In this document: positions 55,232 through 64,000 of the stretch, one piece after another | Position numbering within the stretch: position 1 is the first letter of the stretch | Layout: each line of letters starts with the position of its first letter | DNA from: Chloroflexota bacterium | GTDB taxonomy: Bacteria; Chloroflexota; Anaerolineae; Caldilineales; Caldilineaceae | Direction of reading: 5' to 3' | NCBI GenBank assembly: GCA_016861025.1 | Contig: BOKO01000017.1 | Coordinates: 1 to 64,000 of the forward strand | DNA length: 64,000 nucleotides | Position numbers and translations under genes: made by a program | The notes under the pieces: model-generated | The model's database searches: none | Told to the model about the DNA's origin: nothing | What the model saw: only the letters and a program-made list of their open reading frames with translations

Positions 55232-55306
55232 CACAACGGAAAAGGGATGGGAACAGAGGCGCCGGTTTGCGCCGGCGCTCTGTCTCTGTCCCCGCGTCCC
55301 TTACCG
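55232..55306. terminator. hairpin between convergent era and ftsZ
   Basis: AGAG-GCGCCGG and CGCCGGCGCTCT around 55254-55282, with outer AGGGATGGGAACAGAG against CTCTGTCCCCGCGTCCCT, can fold into an imperfect long stem. It lies in the gap between two genes running towards each other and may end both; there is no long T-run. Confidence 0.4.
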
Positions 55307-55313
55307 GAGGTCA

Positions 55314-56474
55314 TCAGCGGCCATTGTTCGCCGTGCGTTGGCGGCGTAGGAAAGCGGGGATGTCGAGATCGTCCCGCTGGAAGGTGCGCACCTGGTAGTC
55401 GACGGACGGCTCGCGCACCGGTTCGCGCGCCGGCATGCGATGGTCGATGCGCTGGGCGCTATGACCGTTGAGCGCGCTGTTGACGAAGTCGAACTGATCC
55501 TTGACTTTTGGCCGGTCAAAGCCGGTGGCGATCACCGTCAACTGGATTTCATCCTTAATGTCGGCGTCGATCACGGCGCCGAAGATGATGTTGCACTCCG
55601 GATGTGCGCTGGCGCGGATGACCTCGGCAGCCTCGTTGACTTCATAGAGGCTCATGTCCTCGCCGCCCTTGATGTTGAAGATGATCGAGCGGGCGCCTTC
55701 GATCGACACATCGAGCAGCGCGCTCTGGATGGCGCGTTCAGCCGCCTCCCGTGCGCGATTCTCGCCGGAGCCGCGACCGATCGCCATCAACGCCGCACCG
55801 CCGTCCTGCATGATCGTCTTGACGTCGGCAAAGTCGAGGTTGATCAGACCGGGGATCGTGATCAACTCGCTGATGCCCTGGATGCCCTGGCGCAGCACGT
55901 CGTCCGCCATTGTGAACGCCTGCTTGACGCTGGCGCTCTTGCCTGCAATTTGCAATAGGCGATCGTTGGGGATCGTGATGAGCGTGTCCACGCTGTTCTG
56001 CAGCGACTCGATCGCCTGCTCGGCGTTGCGGCGACGTTGCGTTCCCTCGAAGGTGAAGGGTCGCGTCACGACGCCGATGGTCAATGCGCCTTCTTCACGC
56101 GCCACCTGCGCCACGACCGACGAAGCGCCGGAGCCGGTGCCGCCGCCCATGCCTGCCGTCACAAAAACCATGTCCGCGCCGGTGAGCAGCTGGCGCAGCT
56201 CCTCACGGCTCTCGTCGGCGGCGCGCAGCCCGATCTCCGGGTTGCCGCCCGAACCAAGCCCTTTTGTAATCTTCTCCCCGATGCGCAGCCGCTGCGGTGC
56301 GTTGGAGAGCATCAATGCCTGGGCATCCGTGTTGACGGCGATGAATTCGACGCCCTGAATGCCTTCCTCGATCATGCGATTGACGGCGTTCTGACCGCCG
56401 CCGCCTACGCCGACAACTTTGATCTGGGCGAAATTGTCGACATAGGATGGTTGTGCTTTGGTGCTGCGAGTCAT
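55314..56474 (-). CDS. ftsZ: cell division protein FtsZ
   Basis: A 386-residue tubulin homologue. The first glycine loop '[14 protein letters not shown]' (22-34), the tubulin signature '[11 protein letters not shown]' (108-118) and the synergy loop '[20 protein letters not shown]' are present. The C-terminal tail after a variable linker ends with '[12 protein letters not shown]', the peptide that binds FtsA and other partners. It forms the Z-ring. ATG at 56474 has AAGGAG 8 bases before. Downstream of ftsA by 140 bases. Confidence 0.97.
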   Translation of the reverse strand: MTRSTKAQPSYVDNFAQIKVVGVGGGGQNAVNRMIEEGIQGVEFIAVNTDAQALMLSNAPQRLRIGEKITKGLGSGGNPEIGLRAADESREELRQLLTGADMVFVTAGMGGGTGSGASSVVAQVAREEGALTIGVVTRPFTFEGTQRRRNAEQAIESLQNSVDTLITIPNDRLLQIAGKSASVKQAFTMADDVLRQGIQGISELITIPGLINLDFADVKTIMQDGGAALMAIGRGSGENRAREAAERAIQSALLDVSIEGARSIIFNIKGGEDMSLYEVNEAAEVIRASAHPECNIIFGAVIDADIKDEIQLTVIATGFDRPKVKDQFDFVNSALNGHSAQRIDHRMPAREPVREPSVDYQVRTFQRDDLDIPAFLRRQRTANNGR

Positions 56475-56610
56475 ACTTGTGCTCCTTCGATGGTGGTATA
56501 AACGAATCTCAATGACAGGACAACGGTCTATTCCTCGAATCTTGCTGCGTCTTCCGCCCATAAGATTGGCCCCCCACCATCAGAGGGGCGGACTGCGCAC
56601 CACCCACTTC

Positions 56611-57883
<1,273 letters not shown>

Positions 57884-57909
57884 CAGTTCACTCCTTTGAG
57901 AGGCGATGC

Positions 57910-58848
57910 TCACTTGATATACGGTCGCTCAAAACGCACGTCGATCACAGAGCCTTGCGCCTCACCGCGGGCGAGCAACGTTTCCGCCGCCGCCAAGTTT
58001 TCGAGCTTTTTTTCGACATTTTCATCGTCGCCCCAGTAGACCCAGTAGGGTGAACCGGGGAGGCGAAAATTCAGCCCCACTAGCGCGTTGTAGCGCAGCG
58101 GCGCAACGCCCGGCATCCGGTTGGCGAGCGCCTGTGCGCTGTGCAGCACAGCCGGATCGATGGCGGCGCCCTTCGCCGCGCCGGGCAATGTCGCATCCGC
58201 CGGTGCGTCGAGAATCTCGAGTAGACCGGGCGGCGTCGCGCCGCGCGGCTCCAGCGCCAGCCCGTCGTCGCGCAGCCAGCGCACGCCGGCATCGGTCACC
58301 CACAGCGCCACTGGTCGCACCTCGGTCACATCAGCAGTGATTTTGGTGACGAGCGGCGAAATGTAAACGCGCGCATCCGCCACATACGGGTTTTGCAGCA
58401 ATCGCCGCCGAACTTCATCGCCATCGATCCAAAAAATTTGCCATCCGTCGATGTCGCTCAATACCCACAACTCTTCGGCGTCGAGATAGTTCAAACCGTT
58501 GAAATGCACGTCCTCGCGATAAACATACCAGCGCTCGTCCAGTGAGACCCATGCCGTCAGCCCGCCGATCACCGCCGCCACGCCGATCACGATCCAGAGC
58601 AAGCGACTGGTCAGCGTCCGCCAGAGCGGCCCCAGCTCGATGCGCGGCAACGGCACGCGTGCGCCGCTGGGGATGTCGGGCAGCAATGACTCAAAGGGGC
58701 GCATTCGCTGCAGCACCTTCTGCCGCTGGCGCTGGGCGGCGCGGCGTCGGGCGGCTTCATTGTGCAGCCGGGGTTTGGCGCTGGCGGTGTGACGTTCGAC
58801 CAGCTTGCGGTTCGTATTCGACTGCTTCGGCGTCGATGATGTCGTCAT
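57910..58848 (-). CDS. ftsQ: cell division protein FtsQ/DivIB
   Basis: A 312-residue bitopic membrane protein. A long, basic, Ala/Arg-rich cytoplasmic N-end (1-85), one TM helix (about 88-108), then an extracellular POTRA domain ('[20 protein letters not shown]') and the FtsQ beta domain ('[19 protein letters not shown]'). Start ATG 58848 overlaps the ddl stop (ATGA). It links the cytoplasmic ring to septal peptidoglycan synthesis. Confidence 0.92.
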   Translation of the reverse strand: MTTSSTPKQSNTNRKLVERHTASAKPRLHNEAARRRAAQRQRQKVLQRMRPFESLLPDIPSGARVPLPRIELGPLWRTLTSRLLWIVIGVAAVIGGLTAWVSLDERWYVYREDVHFNGLNYLDAEELWVLSDIDGWQIFWIDGDEVRRRLLQNPYVADARVYISPLVTKITADVTEVRPVALWVTDAGVRWLRDDGLALEPRGATPPGLLEILDAPADATLPGAAKGAAIDPAVLHSAQALANRMPGVAPLRYNALVGLNFRLPGSPYWVYWGDDENVEKKLENLAAAETLLARGEAQGSVIDVRFERPYIK

Positions 58849-59951
58849 ACGTGACTGGTGCTCATCTCCTGGCGTTCGGCAAAGCGCTCGATGGCAAGTT
58901 CGAGCAGCCGATGCACCAACTCTGGATAGGCGATGCCGCTGGCTTCCCACAGCTTTGGATACATGCTGATGCGCGTGAAGCCGGGCATCGTGTTGATCTC
59001 GTTCAAGAAAATCTGGTTGGTGGCGCCGTCGAGCAGAAAATCGACGCGCGCCAGCCCTTCACACTCAAGCGCCTGAAACGCCTTGACCGCCAGTTCGCGC
59101 ACCGCCTGCATCAGTTCGCTGTCGAGCCGCGCCGGAATCAACAACTGGCTGCCCTCGTTCTCATACTTGGCGTTGTAGTCGTAGAACTCGTTCGCCGGGA
59201 TGATTTCGCCAGCGATGCTTGCCACCGGCTCCGTGTTGCCGAGCACGCTCACCTCGATCTCACGCGCCGCGGGTACGGCGGCTTCGACCAGCAGCTTGCG
59301 GTCGAACTGTGCGGCGTAGACAAGGGCATCGTGTAGTTGCTGGCGATTGCGCACCTTGCTGACGCCGACGCTGCTGCCCAGGTTGGCCGGCTTGACAAAG
59401 AGAGGGTACGACAATTCTGCTTCGATGTGGCTCACCACGCTGTCCGGCTCTGCGCGCCATGTGTGTCGTTGCACGACAAGGTGACGCACCTGCGGCAAGC
59501 CATGATAGGCGAAGAGCTTGCGCGCCACCACCTTGTCCATCGCCACCGCGCTTCCCAGCACCCCCGACCCCACGTAGGGCACATTCGCCATTTCGAGCAG
59601 CCCTTGCAATGTGCCGTCCTCGCCATACGGGCCGTGCAGCACGGGGAAAATCACGTCAAGCGACGGCAGGCGCTGTTCACTCAGAGGCCAGGTGCGTGTG
59701 GCAAGGGATGTGGCGCGCTGCGGCGTCACCGTCTCGCCTGTCTCAATCTGCTGCGCCTCCGCCGTGAGCTGCAGCCAGGCGTCCGGCTGTGGCAGCCAGC
59801 GCCCTTCGCTGGTGATGCCGATCGGCACGACTTCGTGACCGGCCTGGCGCAGCGCCTCCATCACATTTTTGGCGCTTGCCAGCGACACCTCATGTTCGCT
59901 GCTGCGCCCGCCGAAGATCACTCCGACCCGATAACTCTTTCGCTCGTTCAT
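58845..59951 (-). CDS. ddl: D-alanine--D-alanine ligase
   Basis: A 368-residue ATP-grasp ligase that joins two D-alanines for the cell-wall pentapeptide. '[16 protein letters not shown]' is the N-terminal signature, '[17 protein letters not shown]' the second, and '[10 protein letters not shown]' with '[18 protein letters not shown]' the metal and substrate motifs. Both ends overlap neighbours by four bases, so murB-ddl-ftsQ are translationally coupled. Confidence 0.96.
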   Translation of the reverse strand: MNERKSYRVGVIFGGRSSEHEVSLASAKNVMEALRQAGHEVVPIGITSEGRWLPQPDAWLQLTAEAQQIETGETVTPQRATSLATRTWPLSEQRLPSLDVIFPVLHGPYGEDGTLQGLLEMANVPYVGSGVLGSAVAMDKVVARKLFAYHGLPQVRHLVVQRHTWRAEPDSVVSHIEAELSYPLFVKPANLGSSVGVSKVRNRQQLHDALVYAAQFDRKLLVEAAVPAAREIEVSVLGNTEPVASIAGEIIPANEFYDYNAKYENEGSQLLIPARLDSELMQAVRELAVKAFQALECEGLARVDFLLDGATNQIFLNEINTMPGFTRISMYPKLWEASGIAYPELVHRLLELAIERFAERQEMSTSHV

Positions 59952-60952
59952 TTGTTGTTCTCCCAGTCGCCGACGAACTGCACCTCCGGCGTCAAGCGCA
60001 CACCGCTGTGATCCTCGACGACCTGCTGCACATACTTGATCAATGCTAGGACATCGGCGGCGGTTGCAGCGCCGACGCCGCCCGGATTGATCAGAAAATT
60101 GGCGTGCTGACGGCTGACCTGCACGCCGCCCACCGCCGCCCCCTTCAACCCCGCCGCCTCGATCAAGCGCCCGGCATAGTCGCCCGGCGGGTTGACAAAG
60201 GTGCTGCCCAGACTTGGCTCGACCGGCTGCGAGCGGCGGCGGTGCTGCAAGTTATGATCCGCCTGCGCCTTGATTGCCTCGCTGTCGCCGCGTGCTAACC
60301 GAAAGTTGACGCTGAGCACAACGGCGCCGAATTCGGCGTGCAGCGCATTCACGCGACCGTCGGGCAAAATGGTCGCCGCACGCTTCAGCACGCTCGACCG
60401 ATACGCATAGTTCAACTGCGTCGCCGGAACTTCCTCGATATTGTCGTCGGCGCCCAAGATCATGGCGTCGTAGAGATTGTCCTTCACCTCGCCGCCGTAC
60501 GCGCCAGCGTTGTTGACGACTGCACCGCCCACCGTTCCCGGCAAACTCACCGCCCATTCCAGGCCGGTCAGCCCTTCGCCGATCGTGCGCCGGGCCAACC
60601 CGGCCATACTGCAACCGCTCTCGGCAAAGACGAAGGGCCGGTCGTCGAGCGGAAAGACACAGCACGGCGCTTCGTCGATGCGCATCTGCCGACAGCGGTT
60701 GTAGATCACCAGCCCACGCACGCCAGCGTCGCTGATCAGCACGTTGCTGCCGCCGCCGAGCACGAAATAGGGCAGCTCCATCGCCCGCGCCCATCGCACC
60801 AGCCGGATCAACTGCTCGACCGTCTGCACGACAGCGAAGTGCTCGGCGGCGCCGCCCACCTTCATCGTGGTGTAGGGCGCCAAACTGACGCCGGTCTTGA
60901 TTTCGACGCCGAATCGCTCCGGTGCGCTCAGGTCAAGCAACGTTGTCTGCAT
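59948..60952 (-). CDS. murB: UDP-N-acetylmuramate dehydrogenase
   Basis: A 334-residue flavoenzyme that reduces UDP-GlcNAc-enolpyruvate to UDP-MurNAc. '[14 protein letters not shown]' and '[14 protein letters not shown]' form the FAD-binding half; '[20 protein letters not shown]' follows; the catalytic Ser is in '[24 protein letters not shown]'. ATG at 60952 is preferred; its Shine-Dalgarno GGAG about 10 bases upstream is supplied by the heptamer repeat. An ATG five codons earlier lies inside that repeat. Confidence 0.95.
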   Translation of the reverse strand: MQTTLLDLSAPERFGVEIKTGVSLAPYTTMKVGGAAEHFAVVQTVEQLIRLVRWARAMELPYFVLGGGSNVLISDAGVRGLVIYNRCRQMRIDEAPCCVFPLDDRPFVFAESGCSMAGLARRTIGEGLTGLEWAVSLPGTVGGAVVNNAGAYGGEVKDNLYDAMILGADDNIEEVPATQLNYAYRSSVLKRAATILPDGRVNALHAEFGAVVLSVNFRLARGDSEAIKAQADHNLQHRRRSQPVEPSLGSTFVNPPGDYAGRLIEAAGLKGAAVGGVQVSRQHANFLINPGGVGAATAADVLALIKYVQQVVEDHSGVRLTPEVQFVGDWENNK

Positions 60953-60958
60953 GAACCC

Positions 60959-61015
60959 AATCTCCAATCTCCAATCTCCAGTTTCCTGACAAGCGGAGAC
61001 TGGAGATTGGAGATT
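60959..61015. repeat. heptamer hairpin repeat, copy 2
   Basis: Tandem AATCTCC units (60959-60979) and AGTTTCC are answered by GGAGACT-GGAGATT-GGAGATT (60995-61015): 20 of 21 bases pair around an 8-base loop TGACAAGC. Same heptamers as 44159-44212. It lies between murC and murB, touching the murC stop codon. Confidence 0.9.
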
Positions 61016-62441
61016 AGTTTTTCTCCGCCAGTGTTTCCAGCAGCCACTCGCCGATCTTGTTGCCGTCGCCAGCGCCGAGCGTGATCACCACGTCGCCAGG
61101 CGTCACATGGGCGGCGAGATAGTCCGCCACCTCGCGCAGCGCGCCGATGTACTGAATGGCGTGATGCGCACTCGCCGCAACCAGCTCGCGGGCGTGAACG
61201 CTGCCGTCATCGACCTCGCGTGCGGCGTAGATGTCGGTGACGATCACCTGGTCGGCAGCCTCGAAGCTCTCACCCATGCGGTAGAGCATGTGGCGCGTGC
61301 GGCTGTAGGTGTGCGGCTGAAAGACCGCCCAGATGCGTCGCTCTGGGTAGCGCCGCCGCGCCGCCGCCAATGTTGCCTCGACTTCGGTCGGATGGTGCGC
61401 ATAGTCATCGATGACGATGACGCCGCCCACCTCGCCTTTCCACTCGAAGCGCCGCGCCGACCCGCGATAGTCGCGTAACGCCGCCAGTGCACGGTCGATG
61501 CTTACCTCGCATGAGACGCCGACTGCCAACGCAGCCAGCGCGTTGCGCACGTTGTGGACGCCTGGCGCCGCAATCTCCAGCCTGCCTTCCGGCGCGTGCC
61601 ACCAGACCAGATCCGCCTCGACGCCGAGACCGGGCAGCGTGCGCACGTTGATCGCTCGCAGGTCGACGCCCTCGTTCAGCCCGTAGGTGATCGAACGCGG
61701 ACCGCGTGACGGCGCATACGCCAACACCTGGCGCACGCCCTCGTCATCGGCGCACGCCACGATCAGCCCGTCGCGGTCGACCGTCTCGGTGAACTGCATG
61801 AACGCCCGTCGAAAACTGGCGGGCGTCGGGTAGCAGTCAGGATGATCCCACTCGACATTGGTGATCACCGCAATCGAGGGGCGCAGCCCCAAAAACATGC
61901 GGTCGTACTCATCGGCTTCGACCACGAACTCCGGCGCCGTGCCTGCCGCGCCGCTGCCAAAGTGCGGCACGTCGGAGCCGATGATATAGCCGCAGTCGAC
62001 GCCGCCGGCGCGCAGCACCTGCACAATCATGGCGGTGGTCGTCGTCTTGCCGTGCGAACCGGCCACCGCGATCAGCCGCCGCTGCGCCAGCAGCGCGGGC
62101 AAAAAGCTATCGCGCTTGACCACCGGCAATCCCAACGATTCGGCGGCGCAACGTTCCGGGTTTTGCGCATCGACCGCGCTGCTGATCAGCACTACGTCCG
62201 GGCGCTGCTCCGCCGCCAACCCGGTCAGATTCTCAGCGTTCTGACCGACGAACACTGTTGCGCCACGCTCGATCAGGCGCTGCGTCGTTGCGTTGGGCTG
62301 GCGGTCGCTGCCGCTCACCTGCATACCCATGTCCAGCAACACCGCGGCGATGGCGCTCAAACCGGCGCCGCCGATCCCGATCAGATGGATGCGCAGCGTT
62401 GCATCCTGTTTTGATAGCCTTGTCTGCCATGATTCAGACAT
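61014..62441 (-). CDS. murC: UDP-N-acetylmuramate--L-alanine ligase
   Basis: A 475-residue Mur ligase. The N-terminal Rossmann motif '[14 protein letters not shown]' (19-32), the ATP loop 'GSHGKTTTT' (128-136), '[23 protein letters not shown]' and '[20 protein letters not shown]' are all present. It adds the first amino acid of the stem peptide. Full length. Followed by murB with the hairpin repeat between. Confidence 0.96.
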   Translation of the reverse strand: MSESWQTRLSKQDATLRIHLIGIGGAGLSAIAAVLLDMGMQVSGSDRQPNATTQRLIERGATVFVGQNAENLTGLAAEQRPDVVLISSAVDAQNPERCAAESLGLPVVKRDSFLPALLAQRRLIAVAGSHGKTTTTAMIVQVLRAGGVDCGYIIGSDVPHFGSGAAGTAPEFVVEADEYDRMFLGLRPSIAVITNVEWDHPDCYPTPASFRRAFMQFTETVDRDGLIVACADDEGVRQVLAYAPSRGPRSITYGLNEGVDLRAINVRTLPGLGVEADLVWWHAPEGRLEIAAPGVHNVRNALAALAVGVSCEVSIDRALAALRDYRGSARRFEWKGEVGGVIVIDDYAHHPTEVEATLAAARRRYPERRIWAVFQPHTYSRTRHMLYRMGESFEAADQVIVTDIYAAREVDDGSVHARELVAASAHHAIQYIGALREVADYLAAHVTPGDVVITLGAGDGNKIGEWLLETLAEKN

Positions 62442-62469
62442 AACCCAGTTTCCATTTTTTTTCGATGCT

Positions 62470-63003
62470 TCAGCGCCAAATGCGCAGAATCATCAACAGT
62501 GTCGCCGGCACCGCCCAATAGACCGGATTTGGAAAGATCGCTGGGGGCAGAAACGGCAGCAGCGCCTGTCCGGTTGCCGTCAATGGTCCGGTCAACAGGT
62601 TGAACGGATAGCCAAACACATTAGCGTAATGCCAGAATGTACCGGCAATCAGATAGCCGTTCAGCGCGCCGACCGCCAGCCCAGCCAGCACCCCAAAGAA
62701 CCCGGTGATCCTCTTGGCGCTGAAATCAAAGGTCACGCCCTGATAGGTGACCACGACTACGATGGTGAAGATCGTCACAATCAAGATAAACGTCGCTTCA
62801 TCGAGTTGCGCCGGGTTGGAGCCAAAGATGCTGGCTACCTCCACTGCCCGGCGAAACCATCCCTGCTGGCTGGCAAGCCCAAAGAGCGCGACCATATACA
62901 TAAAGATGATCGAGTTGCCTAGCTCACGGTGAGCGCCGCGCACAAGACCGATCACGGCGAAGATCACAACGATGGTGTAAAACAGAATCTCGATCGGACC
63001 CAT
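62470..63003 (-). CDS. CvpA-like membrane protein
   Basis: A 177-residue protein with four or five TM segments. The start '[28 protein letters not shown]' is the pattern of CvpA-family proteins ('ifaviGlirGf.rel'), and '[19 protein letters not shown]' is the second typical segment. The role in the dcw cluster is unknown. ATG at 63003 overlaps the end of the upstream gene by few or no bases. Its neighbour is a second protein of the same type. Confidence 0.65.
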   Translation of the reverse strand: MGPIEILFYTIVVIFAVIGLVRGAHRELGNSIIFMYMVALFGLASQQGWFRRAVEVASIFGSNPAQLDEATFILIVTIFTIVVVVTYQGVTFDFSAKRITGFFGVLAGLAVGALNGYLIAGTFWHYANVFGYPFNLLTGPLTATGQALLPFLPPAIFPNPVYWAVPATLLMILRIWR

Positions 63004-63010
63004 GATGCTA

Positions 63011-63659
63011 TCACTTCTTCCCAACGACGCCGCTGCGCATGGGCCAGGCGATCAGCAGCAACAGGAGGGTGATGAACACCAGCCAACCTGTCGGCGGCAT
63101 TGTCACGACCCACGACCACACCGTTTGCAGAGTAGCTGCGGACAGTTCCCACAGCCGGCTCACCAGGGCGAACAAACCGCCAAGCGCCGCATTCTGCGCC
63201 TGGATTTCGGGCGCCGTTTGCAGCGCCCTGCTCAAGTAAGGCAGCAGTATGGCGGCAAGGACAATGCCATTGAGCACACCAAAGGCAACGCCCCACGCTT
63301 TGCTCTTGCTGCGTTTCATGATGCGCGGGTCGCTGGTCACCAAAAATGTGATCAAAACAACCAATGCCCACACCAGAAACAGAAACCCGGCCTGATTTTC
63401 ATCGGTGATCACATTGGGCGCCTCGGCAAGCGCCTGAAATGCATCCTCGCCCTCGCCGGTCAGCCCACCTGAACGCACCAGGACCACAAACTTGCCCGCA
63501 AAATTGGTGAGCCGCACCACGATTGAACCACGCTCCTGGAGCAGCACCCACGACACAATGGTGATCGCAAAGAACCAGACTTCTGAAACAAAGCCGCGTC
63601 GATAGCCGATCCAGCCGAAGAAAACCAGATATAAAATGAAGGCAATCAGAATCTGCGTG

Positions 63660-63670
<11 letters not shown>
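63011..63670 (-). CDS. CvpA-like membrane protein
   Basis: A 219-residue protein with about five TM segments. '[31 protein letters not shown]' is the CvpA-like opening; '[26 protein letters not shown]' the second. It probably pairs with the gene 7 bases downstream, forming a duplicated CvpA-like pair inside the dcw cluster. Overlaps the end of murG by 11 bases. Function unknown. Confidence 0.65.

Positions 63671-64000
<330 letters not shown>

Overview
This is a GC-rich bacterial chromosome segment with compact operons. It carries a groESL operon under a CIRCE operator and part of a division and cell-wall (dcw) cluster. Several lineage hints (extracytoplasmic oligopeptide-type binding proteins, short secreted proteins with an 'FLPYVQ' type motif, FecR/TPR/PMT membrane gene sets) suggest Chloroflexota, perhaps the Caldilinea/Anaerolineae side. 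That placement is inference from gene style, not a search result.

Layout. 0-1.4 kb is AT-richer and holds two small membrane/secreted proteins around a perfect 62-bp palindrome. 1.5-2.3 kb is an alpha/beta hydrolase. 2.4-10.5 kb holds two tandem peptide-type ABC importer operons (binding protein, two permeases), both without ATPase genes; the first binding protein appears circularly permuted. 10.8-18.8 kb is a mixed set: an XPB-N-like protein, a DUF1232 protein, a MerR-like coiled-coil protein, a UbiA-type prenyltransferase, a PMT-type glycosyltransferase, a FecR-like protein and TPR proteins. A tRNA-Arg(CCG) sits at 19.0 kb, followed by a TPR protein, a DASS transporter, a Rossmann-like protein and a STAND NTPase. 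groES-groEL lies at 24.7-26.7 kb. 26.9-36.3 kb has a conserved membrane protein, RNase Z, a TetR regulator with a rifampicin-phosphotransferase-like enzyme, a DedA-like protein, a cysteine-desulfurase-like enzyme and a secreted protein. 36.4-40.9 kb has SppA, alanine dehydrogenase and HisS. 41-44.9 kb is a corrinoid methyltransferase cluster (one corrinoid protein, three UroD/MtaA-like proteins). 45.2-48.0 kb is an iron(II) uptake operon feoA-feoB(split)-feoC.

48-53.5 kb is the accessory part. It has a CHAT-domain protease directly downstream of a HigA antitoxin whose HigB toxin is a broken remnant, a pair of 130-bp direct repeats built from REP-like hairpins, a UPF0175/DUF3368 module with a truncated toxin, and a hicAB module bracketed by inverted repeats. 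From 53.5 kb to the right edge the order is Yip1-like protein and era (+), then on the minus strand murG (partial), two CvpA-like proteins, murC, murB, ddl, ftsQ, ftsA, ftsZ, mostly joined by 4-base ATGA overlaps.

The most unusual observations are the HigA-CHAT pair with a dead toxin, the permuted ABC binding protein, the inverted repeats around hicAB, the REP-like and heptamer hairpin families, and several promoters whose start point coincides with the start codon (predicted leaderless mRNAs).
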